Program-made: the position numbers and the translations under genes
Assembly (NCBI RefSeq): GCF_040500525.1
Contig: NZ_CP159402.1
Coordinates: 1,425,501 to 1,489,500 of the forward strand
DNA: 64,000 bases
Direction of reading: 5' to 3'
Source of the DNA: Azospirillum formosense
GTDB lineage: Bacteria > Pseudomonadota > Alphaproteobacteria > Azospirillales > Azospirillaceae
Shown: piece by piece, positions 18,202 to 26,740 of the stretch
How the letters are laid out: every line of letters begins with the position of its first letter
Numbering within the stretch: the stretch's first letter is position 1
The notes under the pieces: generated by a model
What the model was told of the DNA's origin: nothing
The model's input: the letters and a program-made list of their open reading frames with translations, nothing else
Databases searched by the model: none

Positions 18202-18990
18202 TCACCCCCAAGAAGCATGACGGAGGACATGGGCAAGTCGGTTGGCGTTCGTTATGAGCATATCAAGGAACCGCTCCTGGGCGGCTTCCGGAGAAACAGC
18301 GCTGCGCAGCATCATGATGTTGAGCGTTGCGAGAATACCCTGCTCGTCACGCACCGGCACCGCCATGGCCCAAAGCTGGCCGGAATATTCACGGTCGCTG
18401 TAAGAGTCATCCATGCAGGCAAAACCTCGGGCCCGCACGTCACTCAGAAGGGCCTCAAGCCGTTGCGGATCGCTGGCCAGGGCATTGGCGGGATCGGTGC
18501 GGGGCCTCAGGCGTGCAAGAATGCGTTCCCGTTCGCTGTCGGCGCAGAAAGCGAGATAAGCCCGCCCAATGGAGGTTTCCAGGATCGGCGCACGGAAACC
18601 AGGGCGGCGATTGAAGAACAGCGGCCCCGTTTCGCGGCTCGTCTGGACGACGATCATGGCGTCGTGATCGAACAGCGCCACATCGGACGGCCAACCGATC
18701 GCCTGACGGAACTCCGTCAGGATCGGTTCGCACAGCAGCCCAATTCGGTGATGCAGGTCGTAACCACGGCTTAGCTGCAGCGTGCGCCCGGTCGCGACGT
18801 ATCCTGAGTTGGATGGGTTGCGGGTCACGTAACCTTCATGCTCCAGCGTCTCCAGCATTCGCACGATCGTGGCCTTGTCGAGCCCCGTTTCCCTGTGCAG
18901 AGCGGCAACGGACGCATCGCGCAGTTCGTTGACGATCCGCAGGACGTCAAGGCCTCGGGTCAGAGCCGCAACGGGTTTGAAGGAAGGCAT
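18202..18990 (-). CDS. IclR-family transcriptional regulator
   Basis: A 262-residue DNA-binding regulator. Residues about 5-65 form the winged helix-turn-helix (AALTRGLDVLRIVNEL, TGLDKATIVRMLETLEHEGYV), and the rest is the IclR effector-binding domain (SIGRAYLAFCADSERERIL, GFACMDDSYSDREYSGQLWAMAVPV). It is divergent from the CoA-transferase operon, with a dyad-rich operator at 19151-19177 between them, so it probably controls that operon and itself in response to a pathway acid or CoA ester. I used the ATG at 18990, with AAGGGA upstream; longer starts at 19047 or 19053 lack a ribosome site. It differs in codon use from the housekeeping genes to its left. Confidence 0.88.
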   Translation of the reverse strand: MPSFKPVAALTRGLDVLRIVNELRDASVAALHRETGLDKATIVRMLETLEHEGYVTRNPSNSGYVATGRTLQLSRGYDLHHRIGLLCEPILTEFRQAIGWPSDVALFDHDAMIVVQTSRETGPLFFNRRPGFRAPILETSIGRAYLAFCADSERERILARLRPRTDPANALASDPQRLEALLSDVRARGFACMDDSYSDREYSGQLWAMAVPVRDEQGILATLNIMMLRSAVSPEAAQERFLDMLITNANRLAHVLRHASWG

Positions 18991-19150
18991 CGAGGTCACG
19001 TTCCCTTGTTTGGCGCCGGGACTTGGGTACGCCAGCGATGTCGCCATCGCCAACGGATTGTTGGAGGGGCCATCCGTCCGTCCCGCTGTTTTTTGACCAA
19101 GCTGAAAAGACGGTTGCCTTTTATCAGAGGGCCCGTTAGCCTATCCATAA

Positions 19151-19177
19151 TGAAATGATCGTTTCACACAGTGAAAT
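19151..19177. promoter_or_regulatory. Overlapping palindromes, candidate IclR operator
   Basis: Three half-sites form two overlapping dyads: TGAAATGATCGTTTCA (19151-19166, 14 of 16 bases symmetric) and TTTCAC-ACA-GTGAAA (19162-19176, perfect arms). IclR-family regulators bind TGAAA/TTTCA-type palindromes, and the site lies in the 290-base divergent region between iclR and the operon start at 19281. Binding is inferred from position and symmetry. Confidence 0.65.
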
Positions 19178-19280
19178 GACTGCGACGCCGGGAAATGCAA
19201 GTCCCAGGCGTCGGAAGTGAAAAGGGAGGCTCCCGTTCCAGGTCCGGAACGGTGACGCTTGCAGCCGGAGACCACTCATT

Positions 19281-20576
19281 GTGACATTGCCCGAATCACC
19301 CCAAGACGAAGCCGGCAACCGTGCCGCCGGCCCGATGTCCCTGGCCGGGCTGCGGGTGCTCGACCTCAGCCGTGTGCTGGCCGGTCCCTGGGCGTCCCAA
19401 ATTCTGGGCGACCTCGGCGCCGACATCATTAAAGTTGAGCATCCGGAAAAGGGCGATGACACCCGTTCCTGGGGGCCGCCCAACCTGCGGCCCGCGCCGG
19501 GTGACCGAACCGACGATCCGCCCAGCGCCTATTACTTGAGCTGCAACCGAAACAAGCGGTCGCTTGCCATCGACATCGCCAAGCCGGAAGGAGCGGCTCT
19601 CGTCCGTCGGCTGGCACGAAGCTGCGACATTGTCCTGGAGAATTTCAAGGTCGGCGGCCTGTCTCGCTACGGATTGGATTACGAGAGCCTGAGGCGGGAG
19701 AACCCCGCCCTGGTTTACTGTTCCATCACCGGCTTTGGCCAGACCGGCCCCTACGCCCCCCGCGGCGGCTATGATTTCCTGATCCAGGGCATGAGCGGGC
19801 TGATGAGCGTTACGGGCCAGCCTGAGGGGGCACCCGGCAGCGAGCCGCTCAAAGTTGGAGTGCCGGTGTCGGACCTGTTCACCGGGCTTTATGCCACCAT
19901 TGCCGTGTTGGCGGCGTTGCGCCACCGCGATCGCACTGGCGAGGGACAGCACATCGATTGCGCTCTGCTGGATACCCAGATCGCCGTGCTCGCCAACCAG
20001 GGCATGAACTGGCTGGTTGGTGGTCAGGTGCCGAAACGGCTCGGCAACGGACATCCCAATGTCGTCCCCTATCGCTGCTTTGCGACGGCCGATGGCCACA
20101 TCATCGTCGCCGTCGGCAACGACGGGCAGTTCCGTGCCCTGTGTCGGTTGCTGGATCGCGAGGATTTGCTGGCGGACGAACGGTTCGCCAGCAACCCCGG
20201 ACGGCAGGCCCACCGCGCGGAGCTGGAGGCCACGTTGGCGGAAAGCATGGCACGGTGGACGTCCGCGGACCTGATCGAAGCGCTGTCCGGCGGCGGAGTC
20301 CCGGCCGGCCCGATCAATCGCATCGATCAAGTGTTCGACGACCCACAAGTGGTGGCTCGTGGTCTTGTCCATCGCTTGGAAACGCCGGGCGGCACGCCGG
20401 TGCCGATCGTCGGCTTTCCGGCGCGCCTGTCCCGGACTCCGGCCCGCTACCGTCGCGTGCCGCCCCGTCTGGGGGAACAGACGGACGAGGTGCTGTCCGA
20501 CCTGCTGGACCTCACCGAAAACGAGCTTGAGGAGTTGCGTGCCGCTGGCGTGATCGGCACCGCGAACCGCTCCTGA
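19281..20576 (+). CDS. CaiB/BaiF family III CoA transferase
   Basis: A 431-residue enzyme that moves CoA from a donor such as succinyl-CoA to a free acid; here it probably activates the pathway substrate. Seen: LAGLRVLDLSRVLAGPWASQ near residue 21, GADIIKVEHPEKGDDTR near 47, NRNKRSLAIDIAKPEG near 89, SITGFGQTGPYAPRGGYDF near 147 and VPVSDLFTGLYA with the catalytic Asp at about residue 198. It begins with GTG; the leading 19 residues are weakly conserved in this family and the true start could be the ATG at 19335. It is the first gene of the operon divergent from iclR, and the next gene follows after 63 bases. The substrate is unknown. Confidence 0.9.
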   Translation: MTLPESPQDEAGNRAAGPMSLAGLRVLDLSRVLAGPWASQILGDLGADIIKVEHPEKGDDTRSWGPPNLRPAPGDRTDDPPSAYYLSCNRNKRSLAIDIAKPEGAALVRRLARSCDIVLENFKVGGLSRYGLDYESLRRENPALVYCSITGFGQTGPYAPRGGYDFLIQGMSGLMSVTGQPEGAPGSEPLKVGVPVSDLFTGLYATIAVLAALRHRDRTGEGQHIDCALLDTQIAVLANQGMNWLVGGQVPKRLGNGHPNVVPYRCFATADGHIIVAVGNDGQFRALCRLLDREDLLADERFASNPGRQAHRAELEATLAESMARWTSADLIEALSGGGVPAGPINRIDQVFDDPQVVARGLVHRLETPGGTPVPIVGFPARLSRTPARYRRVPPRLGEQTDEVLSDLLDLTENELEELRAAGVIGTANRS

Positions 20577-20639
20577 CGGCCTTCCCCTGACATTTCCGGC
20601 GCCACCGGCCCGCCGCATCGAAGACGTGAGACCAAGAAG

Positions 20640-22076
20640 ATGATGGAACGAAGGAATTGGATTGCCGGACGTCTGGTCGACGGTGTCCGATTGGAAGCGA
20701 ACCGCAACCCGGCGCGGCCAAGCGAGGTGATCGGCCATTATGCCTGGGCCTCGGTCGAGCAGGCGGAAGAGGCGCTCGGCGCCGCACGCGCGGCCTTGCC
20801 GGGTTGGGCGGCGAGCAATCCGCAAACCCGCTCCGACGTGTTGCGGCGGGTCGGCGACGAGTTGAATGCCCGCGCCGAAGAACTGGGCGCTTTGCTGACG
20901 CGAGAGGAAGGCAAAACCCTGCGTGAAGGCATCGGCGAAGTCCGGCGCAGCGCACAGATCTTCCACTATGCGGCCGGGGAGCCGCTGCGCCAGGGTGGCG
21001 AAGCCCTTCCCGGTCTGCGCGACGGCACCACCGCCATGGTCAGCCGTGAACCGGTCGGCGTCGTCGTCCTGATCACGCCCTGGAATTTCCCGATGGCGGT
21101 TCCCGCCTGGAAAACCGCTTATGCGCTCGCATTCGGCAACACGGTGGTCTTGAAGCCCTCGGAAGTCACCCCGGCCTGCGCCTGGGAACTGGCGGACATC
21201 CTGCACCGCGCGGGACTGCCCGCCGGCGCGTTCAATCTGGTGGTGGGGGACGGCCGGACGCTGGGACCGGCTTTGGTCGACGGAGCCGACGCGGTCAGCT
21301 TCACCGGCTCGCCGGGTGTTGGCCGGGCGATCCTGGAACGCTCGGTCGCCCGCATGACCCGCGTCCAGCTCGAGCTTGGCGGCAAGAACCCTCTGGTGGT
21401 TCATGACGACGCCGATCTGGATCTGGCGGCGGACATCGCGTTGCAAGGGGCATTTCATTCCACGGGGCAGCGTTGCACCGCGACCAGCCGCATCATCGTC
21501 GATCGCCGGGTGCACGACGCTTTCGTCGAACGGCTGGTGAGGGGGATGGCCGCCCTGCGGGTCGGCGATCCCATGGATGCGGCGACGGACATGGGACCGG
21601 TCGTCAGTGACGCTCAACTCGCCAAGGACCTGCGCTGCATCGCGGATGCGCGCAGCGAAGGCGCGGAGCTGGCTTTCGGTGGCAGGCGCATGGATGGGGA
21701 CGGCTATTTTCTGGAACCGACCTTGTTCGTCGGCACCAACAACGCCATGCGGATCAACCGTGACGAGGTGTTTGGTCCGGTTGCCTGCGTCATACCGGCT
21801 GACGAGCTCGATCACGCCATCGCCATCGCCAATGACAGCGAACACGCCCTGTCGAGCGGCATCGTCACGCGTGGGCTGGCATCGGCCGAAACCTTCCGCC
21901 GCCGTTCGCGGGCCGGCCTCGTCATGGTCAACGCTCCCACCGCCGGTATCGACTACCACGTCCCGTTCGGTGGCCGCGGTCCCTCCGGCTATGGCGGACG
22001 CGAGCAGGGCAGCGCGGCCGTCGAGTTCTTCACGGACGGCAAGACCGCGTACATCAACCACGGCATCGCCGGCTGA
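20640..22076 (+). CDS. NAD(P)-dependent aldehyde dehydrogenase
   Basis: A 478-residue cytoplasmic aldehyde dehydrogenase. Seen: ITPWNFPMAVPAWKTAYAL near residue 146, SFTGSPGVGRAIL near 219, the general-base Glu in QLELGGKNPLVVHDDADLD near 244, and the catalytic Cys in STGQRCTATSR near 280. The N-terminal half (EVRRSAQIFHYAAGEPLRQGGE) resembles alpha-ketoglutaric semialdehyde dehydrogenases, a group well known from Azospirillum, but the operon here suggests a semialdehyde of the acid pathway instead. It follows the CoA transferase and precedes the YihU-like dehydrogenase, so an alcohol-to-aldehyde-to-acid pair is plausible. Substrate not determined. Confidence 0.9.
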   Translation: MMERRNWIAGRLVDGVRLEANRNPARPSEVIGHYAWASVEQAEEALGAARAALPGWAASNPQTRSDVLRRVGDELNARAEELGALLTREEGKTLREGIGEVRRSAQIFHYAAGEPLRQGGEALPGLRDGTTAMVSREPVGVVVLITPWNFPMAVPAWKTAYALAFGNTVVLKPSEVTPACAWELADILHRAGLPAGAFNLVVGDGRTLGPALVDGADAVSFTGSPGVGRAILERSVARMTRVQLELGGKNPLVVHDDADLDLAADIALQGAFHSTGQRCTATSRIIVDRRVHDAFVERLVRGMAALRVGDPMDAATDMGPVVSDAQLAKDLRCIADARSEGAELAFGGRRMDGDGYFLEPTLFVGTNNAMRINRDEVFGPVACVIPADELDHAIAIANDSEHALSSGIVTRGLASAETFRRRSRAGLVMVNAPTAGIDYHVPFGGRGPSGYGGREQGSAAVEFFTDGKTAYINHGIAG

Positions 22077-22173
22077 CGCCGGACGGAACAGCCAACCAAC
22101 AAGCCGGCCAGATAATCGGCCAGCAAGCCAGACGGCTGCACAGCGCCGGGGGCATTCGAAGGGGAGTGATAAA

Positions 22174-23076
22174 ATGTCAGAGACGATCGCGTTCATCGGG
22201 CTTGGCGCCATGGGGTTGCCAATGGCCTCCAACTTGGTCCGCAAGAACTTTTCGGTCATCGGCTTCGACCTCGATCAGGGCAAGCTCGACAAGCTGGTTG
22301 CGCTGGGCGCACGCCCGGCCAGCGACGTCACCGCCGCCGTGCGGGACGCGACCGTCGTCATCACCATGCTGCCCGCCCCTCCGCAGGTGCGTGAGGTGAT
22401 CCTGGGCGGTGCAGGCATTCTCGCCGGCCTCCGGCCGGGCTCGCTGGTGATCGATATGAGCACCGTCGACCCCCAGACCACGGACACGGTTGCTGCGGCG
22501 TGTCTGGAGAAAGGCATTGCCTTCGTGGACGCTCCGGTCGGCCGCCTGGTCAGCCATGCGGAACGCGGCGAGTCCCTGTTCATGGTCGGGGCCAGCGATG
22601 AGGGCTTCGCCCGTGCCGAACCGATGCTGAACGCCATGGGGACGACCGTCCACCGCTGCGGCCCGGAGGGGGCCGGCACCCGCATGAAGATCGTCAACAA
22701 CTATCTGGCGGTGATCGGCGCGCAGTTGACGGCGGAGGCCATTTTGCTGGGCACCAAGCTTGGCCTGCCGGTGGACGTGATGAAGGCGGTGTCGGGTGGG
22801 ACCACGGCGACCAATGGTCAGTTCCAGATCAACTTCGCGACCAAGGTGCTGAAGGGGGACACGGCGCCCGGCTTCACCATCGACCTTGCCCACAAGGATT
22901 TGATGCTGGCGCTGACGGCGGCCGCGCAGCAGCGTCTCGGTCTGCCGGTCGGGTTGGCGGCGGCCGGTGCGCTCGGCGCCGCTCGTGGCGGCGCCTATGC
23001 CCAGCGCGACTTCTCCGCACTGCTCGACTACGCCTGCGACATCGCCGGCGTCACCCCGCCGCGCCTGCCGGACTGA
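22174..23076 (+). CDS. 3-hydroxyisobutyrate dehydrogenase family oxidoreductase, YihU-like
   Basis: A 300-residue beta-hydroxyacid dehydrogenase. The N-terminal Rossmann domain has IAFIGLGAMGLPMASNLV, the middle VDAPVGRLVSHAERGESLFM replaces the usual DAPVSGG motif, and the C-terminal domain has the catalytic Lys in MKIVNNYLAVIGAQLTAEA near residue 171 and TIDLAHKDLMLAL near 233. The VGR motif, NNYL and LAHKDL are closest, by eye, to YihU (3-sulfolactaldehyde reductase) rather than to MmsB. One residue of the YihU sulfonate site appears changed (Ser after NNYM in YihU is Ala here). GGGGAG precedes the ATG at 22174. It may interconvert an aldehyde and alcohol with the neighbouring aldehyde dehydrogenase. 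Confidence 0.85.
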   Translation: MSETIAFIGLGAMGLPMASNLVRKNFSVIGFDLDQGKLDKLVALGARPASDVTAAVRDATVVITMLPAPPQVREVILGGAGILAGLRPGSLVIDMSTVDPQTTDTVAAACLEKGIAFVDAPVGRLVSHAERGESLFMVGASDEGFARAEPMLNAMGTTVHRCGPEGAGTRMKIVNNYLAVIGAQLTAEAILLGTKLGLPVDVMKAVSGGTTATNGQFQINFATKVLKGDTAPGFTIDLAHKDLMLALTAAAQQRLGLPVGLAAAGALGAARGGAYAQRDFSALLDYACDIAGVTPPRLPD

Positions 23077-23083
23077 CCGGACA

Positions 23084-23113
23084 CGGCATCGGCACCGGCA
23101 CCGGCACCGGCAC
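23084..23113. repeat. Hexanucleotide tandem repeat (CGGCAC)
   Basis: Five head-to-tail units of CGGCAC (the first is CGGCAT) lie between the stop of the YihU-like gene and the ribosome site of the binding-protein gene. Such repeats can change length by slippage. No reading frame is affected here. Confidence 0.85.
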
Positions 23114-23156
23114 GACAACCGCGAAAAGCAAAACCAGGTTTGGGAGGAAGAGAATC

Positions 23157-24365
23157 ATGAAGACTTTGGCAGCTCTGGCCACGTCGCTCGTTGCGCTGAC
23201 ACAGGTGGCCTTCGCTCAAGGAATTTCCGACAACAAGGTCAAGATCGGCGTCATTACCGACCTGTCGGGCGTCTACACCGACATCGCCGGCAACGGTTCG
23301 GTGGTCGCGGCCGAATTGGCGGCTGAGGATTTCGGCGGGAAGGTCAAGGGCGTTCCTATTGAGATCATCAAGGCCGATCACCAGAACAAGGCGGATATCG
23401 CCAGTTCCGTCGTTCAAAAATGGTTCGATACCGAGCAGGTCGACGCCATCGCGGACATGGTGACATCATCGGTCGGCCTCGCCCTCCAACAGGTGGCGGT
23501 CCGCTCGAAGAAGGTGGCGCTGAACACCGGCGCCGGCACGTCCGGCATGACCAACGCGTCCTGTTCTCCTTACGGCGTGTCGTGGGTCTACGACACCTAT
23601 TCGCTGGCCACCGTGAACGCCAAAGCAACCTTGCAGAGCGGTGGCGACACCTGGTTTTTCATCACCGCTGACTACGCCTTCGGCCACGACCTGGAAAACG
23701 ATGTGCGCAAGGTGCTGGAGGCCAATGGCGGCAAGGTCGTCGGCAGCGTCCGCCATCCCTTCCCCACGCAGGACATGAGCTCCTACCTGCTGCAGGCCCA
23801 AGCGTCGGGTGCCAAGGTCATCGCTCTGGCCAACGCCGGCCAGGACACCATCACCGCCATCAAGCAGGCCAAGGAATTCGGCATTCTCGACGACAGCAAG
23901 GTCAAGGTCGTGGCTCTGCTCGCCTTCGAGCCGGACATCCGCGCCATCGGCCTGTCCGACGCGGCCGGCATCCTGATGTCGAGTGGTTTCATCTGGAACC
24001 GCTCGCCGGAGACCATCGCCTGGTCCGACCGCTTCCACGCCAGGACCGGAAAGCGCCCGACCAGCGTGCAGGCCGGCACTTATTCCGCGGTGTTGCATTA
24101 CCTGAAGGCGGTCGAGGCGACCGGCACCGACAACGCCGACAAGGTAATGGAGGCCATGCGGGCCACGCCGGTCAAGGACATGTTTGCCGACGGCGGCACC
24201 GTGCGCGCGGATGGTCGGATGCTGCACGAGATGTATCTGGTCCAGGTGAAAAAGCCTGAGGAATCGCGGGACTCCTGGGACCTGTTCAAGGTGGTTGGAA
24301 CGGTGCCCGGCGAGCAGGCCTTCCGCCCCGTCACCGAAAGCCAGTGCCCGCTGCTCAAGAAATAG
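23157..24365 (+). CDS. ABC transporter substrate-binding protein, LivK/branched-chain type
   Basis: A 402-residue periplasmic binding protein of the Leu/Ile/Val family (peripla_BP_6). A signal peptide is seen (MKTLAALATSLVALTQVAFA, cleaved before QGISD). The mature protein begins KVKIGVITDLSGVYTDIAGNG and contains TGAGTSGMTNASCSPYGVSW and TADYAFGHDLENDVRKVL. GGGAGGAAG precedes the ATG. It presumably serves the livGFHM transporter encoded 3.2 kb downstream in the same operon. Given the operon's CoA and acyl-CoA enzymes, the ligand is more likely an organic acid (aromatic, alicyclic or branched) than an amino acid; many homologues bind such acids. This is inference. Confidence 0.9.
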   Translation: MKTLAALATSLVALTQVAFAQGISDNKVKIGVITDLSGVYTDIAGNGSVVAAELAAEDFGGKVKGVPIEIIKADHQNKADIASSVVQKWFDTEQVDAIADMVTSSVGLALQQVAVRSKKVALNTGAGTSGMTNASCSPYGVSWVYDTYSLATVNAKATLQSGGDTWFFITADYAFGHDLENDVRKVLEANGGKVVGSVRHPFPTQDMSSYLLQAQASGAKVIALANAGQDTITAIKQAKEFGILDDSKVKVVALLAFEPDIRAIGLSDAAGILMSSGFIWNRSPETIAWSDRFHARTGKRPTSVQAGTYSAVLHYLKAVEATGTDNADKVMEAMRATPVKDMFADGGTVRADGRMLHEMYLVQVKKPEESRDSWDLFKVVGTVPGEQAFRPVTESQCPLLKK

Positions 24366-24424
24366 GAAGGGGGCGGCACTCTTCGCTCCCGGCGCGCGGT
24401 CATCGCCATCGCACCCTCCCCTTC

Positions 24425-25504
24425 ATGTCAAGAGATCCAAACGTGAGCGAGACAAGTCAGATCGTACGGGACACGGCCAACCGGCTGTTCACGGAACGCA
24501 TCTCCCCGCAACTGTTGCTCGGTGCCGAAACCGGCGCCTGGCTGGGCGAGGAGTGGACCCTGATCGAGGAGATGGGCTTGCCCCTCGCCATGGTTGGCGA
24601 GGAGGATGGCGGGGTCGGACTCGACGACGTGGACGCTGCGATGCTGATCCGCGTCGCCGGAGCCAACGCCGTGCCGCTGCCCCTGGCCGAAACCATGCTG
24701 GCGAACCGCTTCCTGGCCGCCGCGGGACTGCCTCTGTCCTCCGGACCGGCGACCGTGGCGCCGGTCCGCCCCACCGATCGGTTCCATTTGGAACGAGCGG
24801 GCGGCGGATGGCACCTGTCCGGAACCGCCCACCGCATCCCCTGGGCGCGCTCGGCACAGACCGTTCTCGTCCTGGCCGAGGCGGGTGGACAGACCTTTGC
24901 CGTCCGGCTCGACGATGGGCAGGTCCGGACGGAATCGGCTCATAATCTGGCCGTCGAACCACGCGACAGCCTGTTCGTGGACGGCGCGGTTCCGGACACA
25001 GCGGTTGCCCCTCTGCCCGACGGGATGGGATTCGGCGACCTCATGGCGATGGGAGCGGCCCTGCGCACCGCCGCGATGGCCGGTGCCATCGGGCGCGTGC
25101 TGGAACTGACCGTCGGCTACGCCAACGAGCGCGCCCAGTTTGGCCGCCCCATCGGCAAGTTCCAGGCGATCCAGCAGTCCTTGGCCGTCATGGCGGGCCA
25201 CGCAGCGGCCGCGTCCGGGGCCGCCGACCTCGCCGCCGAGGGGCTGTCCCAGGGGGCCCGGTCATTGACCGTCGCCGTCGGCAAGGCGCGGGCCGGCGAG
25301 GCGGCGGGTGTCGTCGCGACCATTGCCCATCAGGTGCATGGCGCCATCGGCTTCACCCATGAACACAGCCTGCATTTCCTGACCAAGCGCCTGTGGTCCT
25401 GGCGCGACGAGTTTGGGAACGAGGCGCACTGGAATCGCCTGTTCGGACAGCGCATGGCCGAGGCCGGCGCCGATGGAGTTTGGCCGCTGATCGCCTCCCT
25501 CTGA
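24425..25504 (+). CDS. Acyl-CoA dehydrogenase family protein (shorter partner)
   Basis: A 359-residue flavoprotein of the acyl-CoA dehydrogenase family. It has the N-terminal helical domain (GAETGAWLGEEWTLIEEMGLP), a beta domain with VAPVRPTDRFHLERAG and a C-terminal helical domain (TVGYANERAQFGRPIGKFQAIQQ near 240, then IAHQVHGAIGFTHEHSLHFLTKRL near 305). It lies 31 bases before a second, longer acyl-CoA dehydrogenase. Such pairs often form alpha2-beta2 enzymes in which one subunit gives the catalytic Glu and both share FAD sites (PimC/PimD and steroid FadE pairs). I used ATG 24425; GTG 24443, with AAGAGA upstream, is a possible start. Confidence 0.88.
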   Translation: MSRDPNVSETSQIVRDTANRLFTERISPQLLLGAETGAWLGEEWTLIEEMGLPLAMVGEEDGGVGLDDVDAAMLIRVAGANAVPLPLAETMLANRFLAAAGLPLSSGPATVAPVRPTDRFHLERAGGGWHLSGTAHRIPWARSAQTVLVLAEAGGQTFAVRLDDGQVRTESAHNLAVEPRDSLFVDGAVPDTAVAPLPDGMGFGDLMAMGAALRTAAMAGAIGRVLELTVGYANERAQFGRPIGKFQAIQQSLAVMAGHAAAASGAADLAAEGLSQGARSLTVAVGKARAGEAAGVVATIAHQVHGAIGFTHEHSLHFLTKRLWSWRDEFGNEAHWNRLFGQRMAEAGADGVWPLIASL

Positions 25505-25535
25505 TCAGCGCCGTCCTTCCCGGAGACATCCCTCG

Positions 25536-26681
25536 ATGCAAGATTTTTCATTCCCGGCGCCGCCGACGGCGCCGGACACGGCGGAGCTGCGTGCCGAGGT
25601 GCGCGCTTTCCTGGCCGCGGAACTGGCCGGCTATCCCGCCGCCGAACGCATCCGCTCCTGGAGCGGGTTCGATGCCGACTTCAGCCGCAAGCTGGGGCAG
25701 CGCGGCTGGATCGGTATGACGTGGCCCAAGCAGTATGGCGGACACGAACGCAGCGCACTGGAACGCTACGTCGTTCTGGAGGAACTGCTGGCGGCCGGCG
25801 CTCCGGTCGCCGCCCACTGGATCGCCGACCGGCAAAGCGGCCCTTTGCTGCTGAAGGTCGGGACCGAGGAACAGAAGCGCACCATCCTGCCGCGCATCGC
25901 CGCCGGCGAGTTCTTCTTCTGCATCGGCATGAGCGAGCCGGATTCCGGATCCGATCTCGCGGCGGTGCGCACGCGCGCCGTTCCGGTGGAGGGTGGCTGG
26001 CGGGTCAACGGCACCAAGCTGTGGACGACCTATGCCCACCATGCCCATGCCATAATCCTCTACTGCCGCACCGGCGCTGCGGACGACCGGCACGGCGGGA
26101 CCAGCCAGTTCCTGGTCGATCTGACGCTTCCAGGCATCACCGTCCGGCCCATCGCCGACCTGTCGGGCGCGCGGCACTTCAACGAGGTCGTGTTTGAGGA
26201 CGTGATTCTGCCGCACTCCGCCCTGATCGGGCAGGAGGGCGACGGCTGGAACCAAGTGATGAGCGAACTGGCCTATGAACGCAGCGGGCCCGAACGCTTC
26301 CTGTCGACCTTCGTGCTGTTTGTCGAACTGGTGCGGACGCTTGGCAGCCAAATGACGCCGGATGCGGCGGGGGCACTCGGTCGGCTGGGCGTCCACCTGG
26401 TCGTTCTCCGCCGCCTGTCGCGGTCGGTGGCCGGCATGCTGCAGGATGGCCGCAACCCCGCTTTGCAGGCGTCGGTCGTCAAGGATCTGGGCGCCCTGGT
26501 CGAGCAGGAGATTCCGGAAATCGCCCGACAGCTTATGGCGATGGAGCCCGACCTGCGGTCGCACGACGCCCTGTCGTCTGTGCTGGGCTACTCCATCCTA
26601 AACGCGCCGGCCTTCTCCCTGCGTGGCGGCACGCGGGAAATCCTGCGCGGAATCATCGCGCGGGGCCTGGGGCTGCGCTGA
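25536..26681 (+). CDS. Acyl-CoA dehydrogenase family protein (longer partner)
   Basis: A 381-residue acyl-CoA dehydrogenase. Seen: GQRGWIGMTWPKQYGGHERS near residue 55, the FAD/substrate segment FFCIGMSEPDSGSDLAAVRT near 128, WRVNGTKLWTTYAHHAHAII near 154, and the C-terminal FSLRGGTREILRGIIARGLGLR. This layout is that of the larger subunit of two-gene acyl-CoA dehydrogenases. It oxidises a CoA ester to its enoyl form and passes electrons to the ETF encoded downstream at 33239-34977. GGAG lies nine bases before the ATG. Specific substrate unknown. Confidence 0.9.
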   Translation: MQDFSFPAPPTAPDTAELRAEVRAFLAAELAGYPAAERIRSWSGFDADFSRKLGQRGWIGMTWPKQYGGHERSALERYVVLEELLAAGAPVAAHWIADRQSGPLLLKVGTEEQKRTILPRIAAGEFFFCIGMSEPDSGSDLAAVRTRAVPVEGGWRVNGTKLWTTYAHHAHAIILYCRTGAADDRHGGTSQFLVDLTLPGITVRPIADLSGARHFNEVVFEDVILPHSALIGQEGDGWNQVMSELAYERSGPERFLSTFVLFVELVRTLGSQMTPDAAGALGRLGVHLVVLRRLSRSVAGMLQDGRNPALQASVVKDLGALVEQEIPEIARQLMAMEPDLRSHDALSSVLGYSILNAPAFSLRGGTREILRGIIARGLGLR

Positions 26682-26740
26682 GACGCCCCTCCCTTTAGCC
26701 GTCCGTCGGCGGCCCACACCGGCTTTTCAGGAATTCCCCC

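Noticed and set aside
19296..22259. 987-codon open frame on the minus strand over the CoA transferase and aldehyde dehydrogenase
   Set aside because: The plus-strand genes here have clear catalytic motifs; the antisense frame has none and is an effect of high G+C content.
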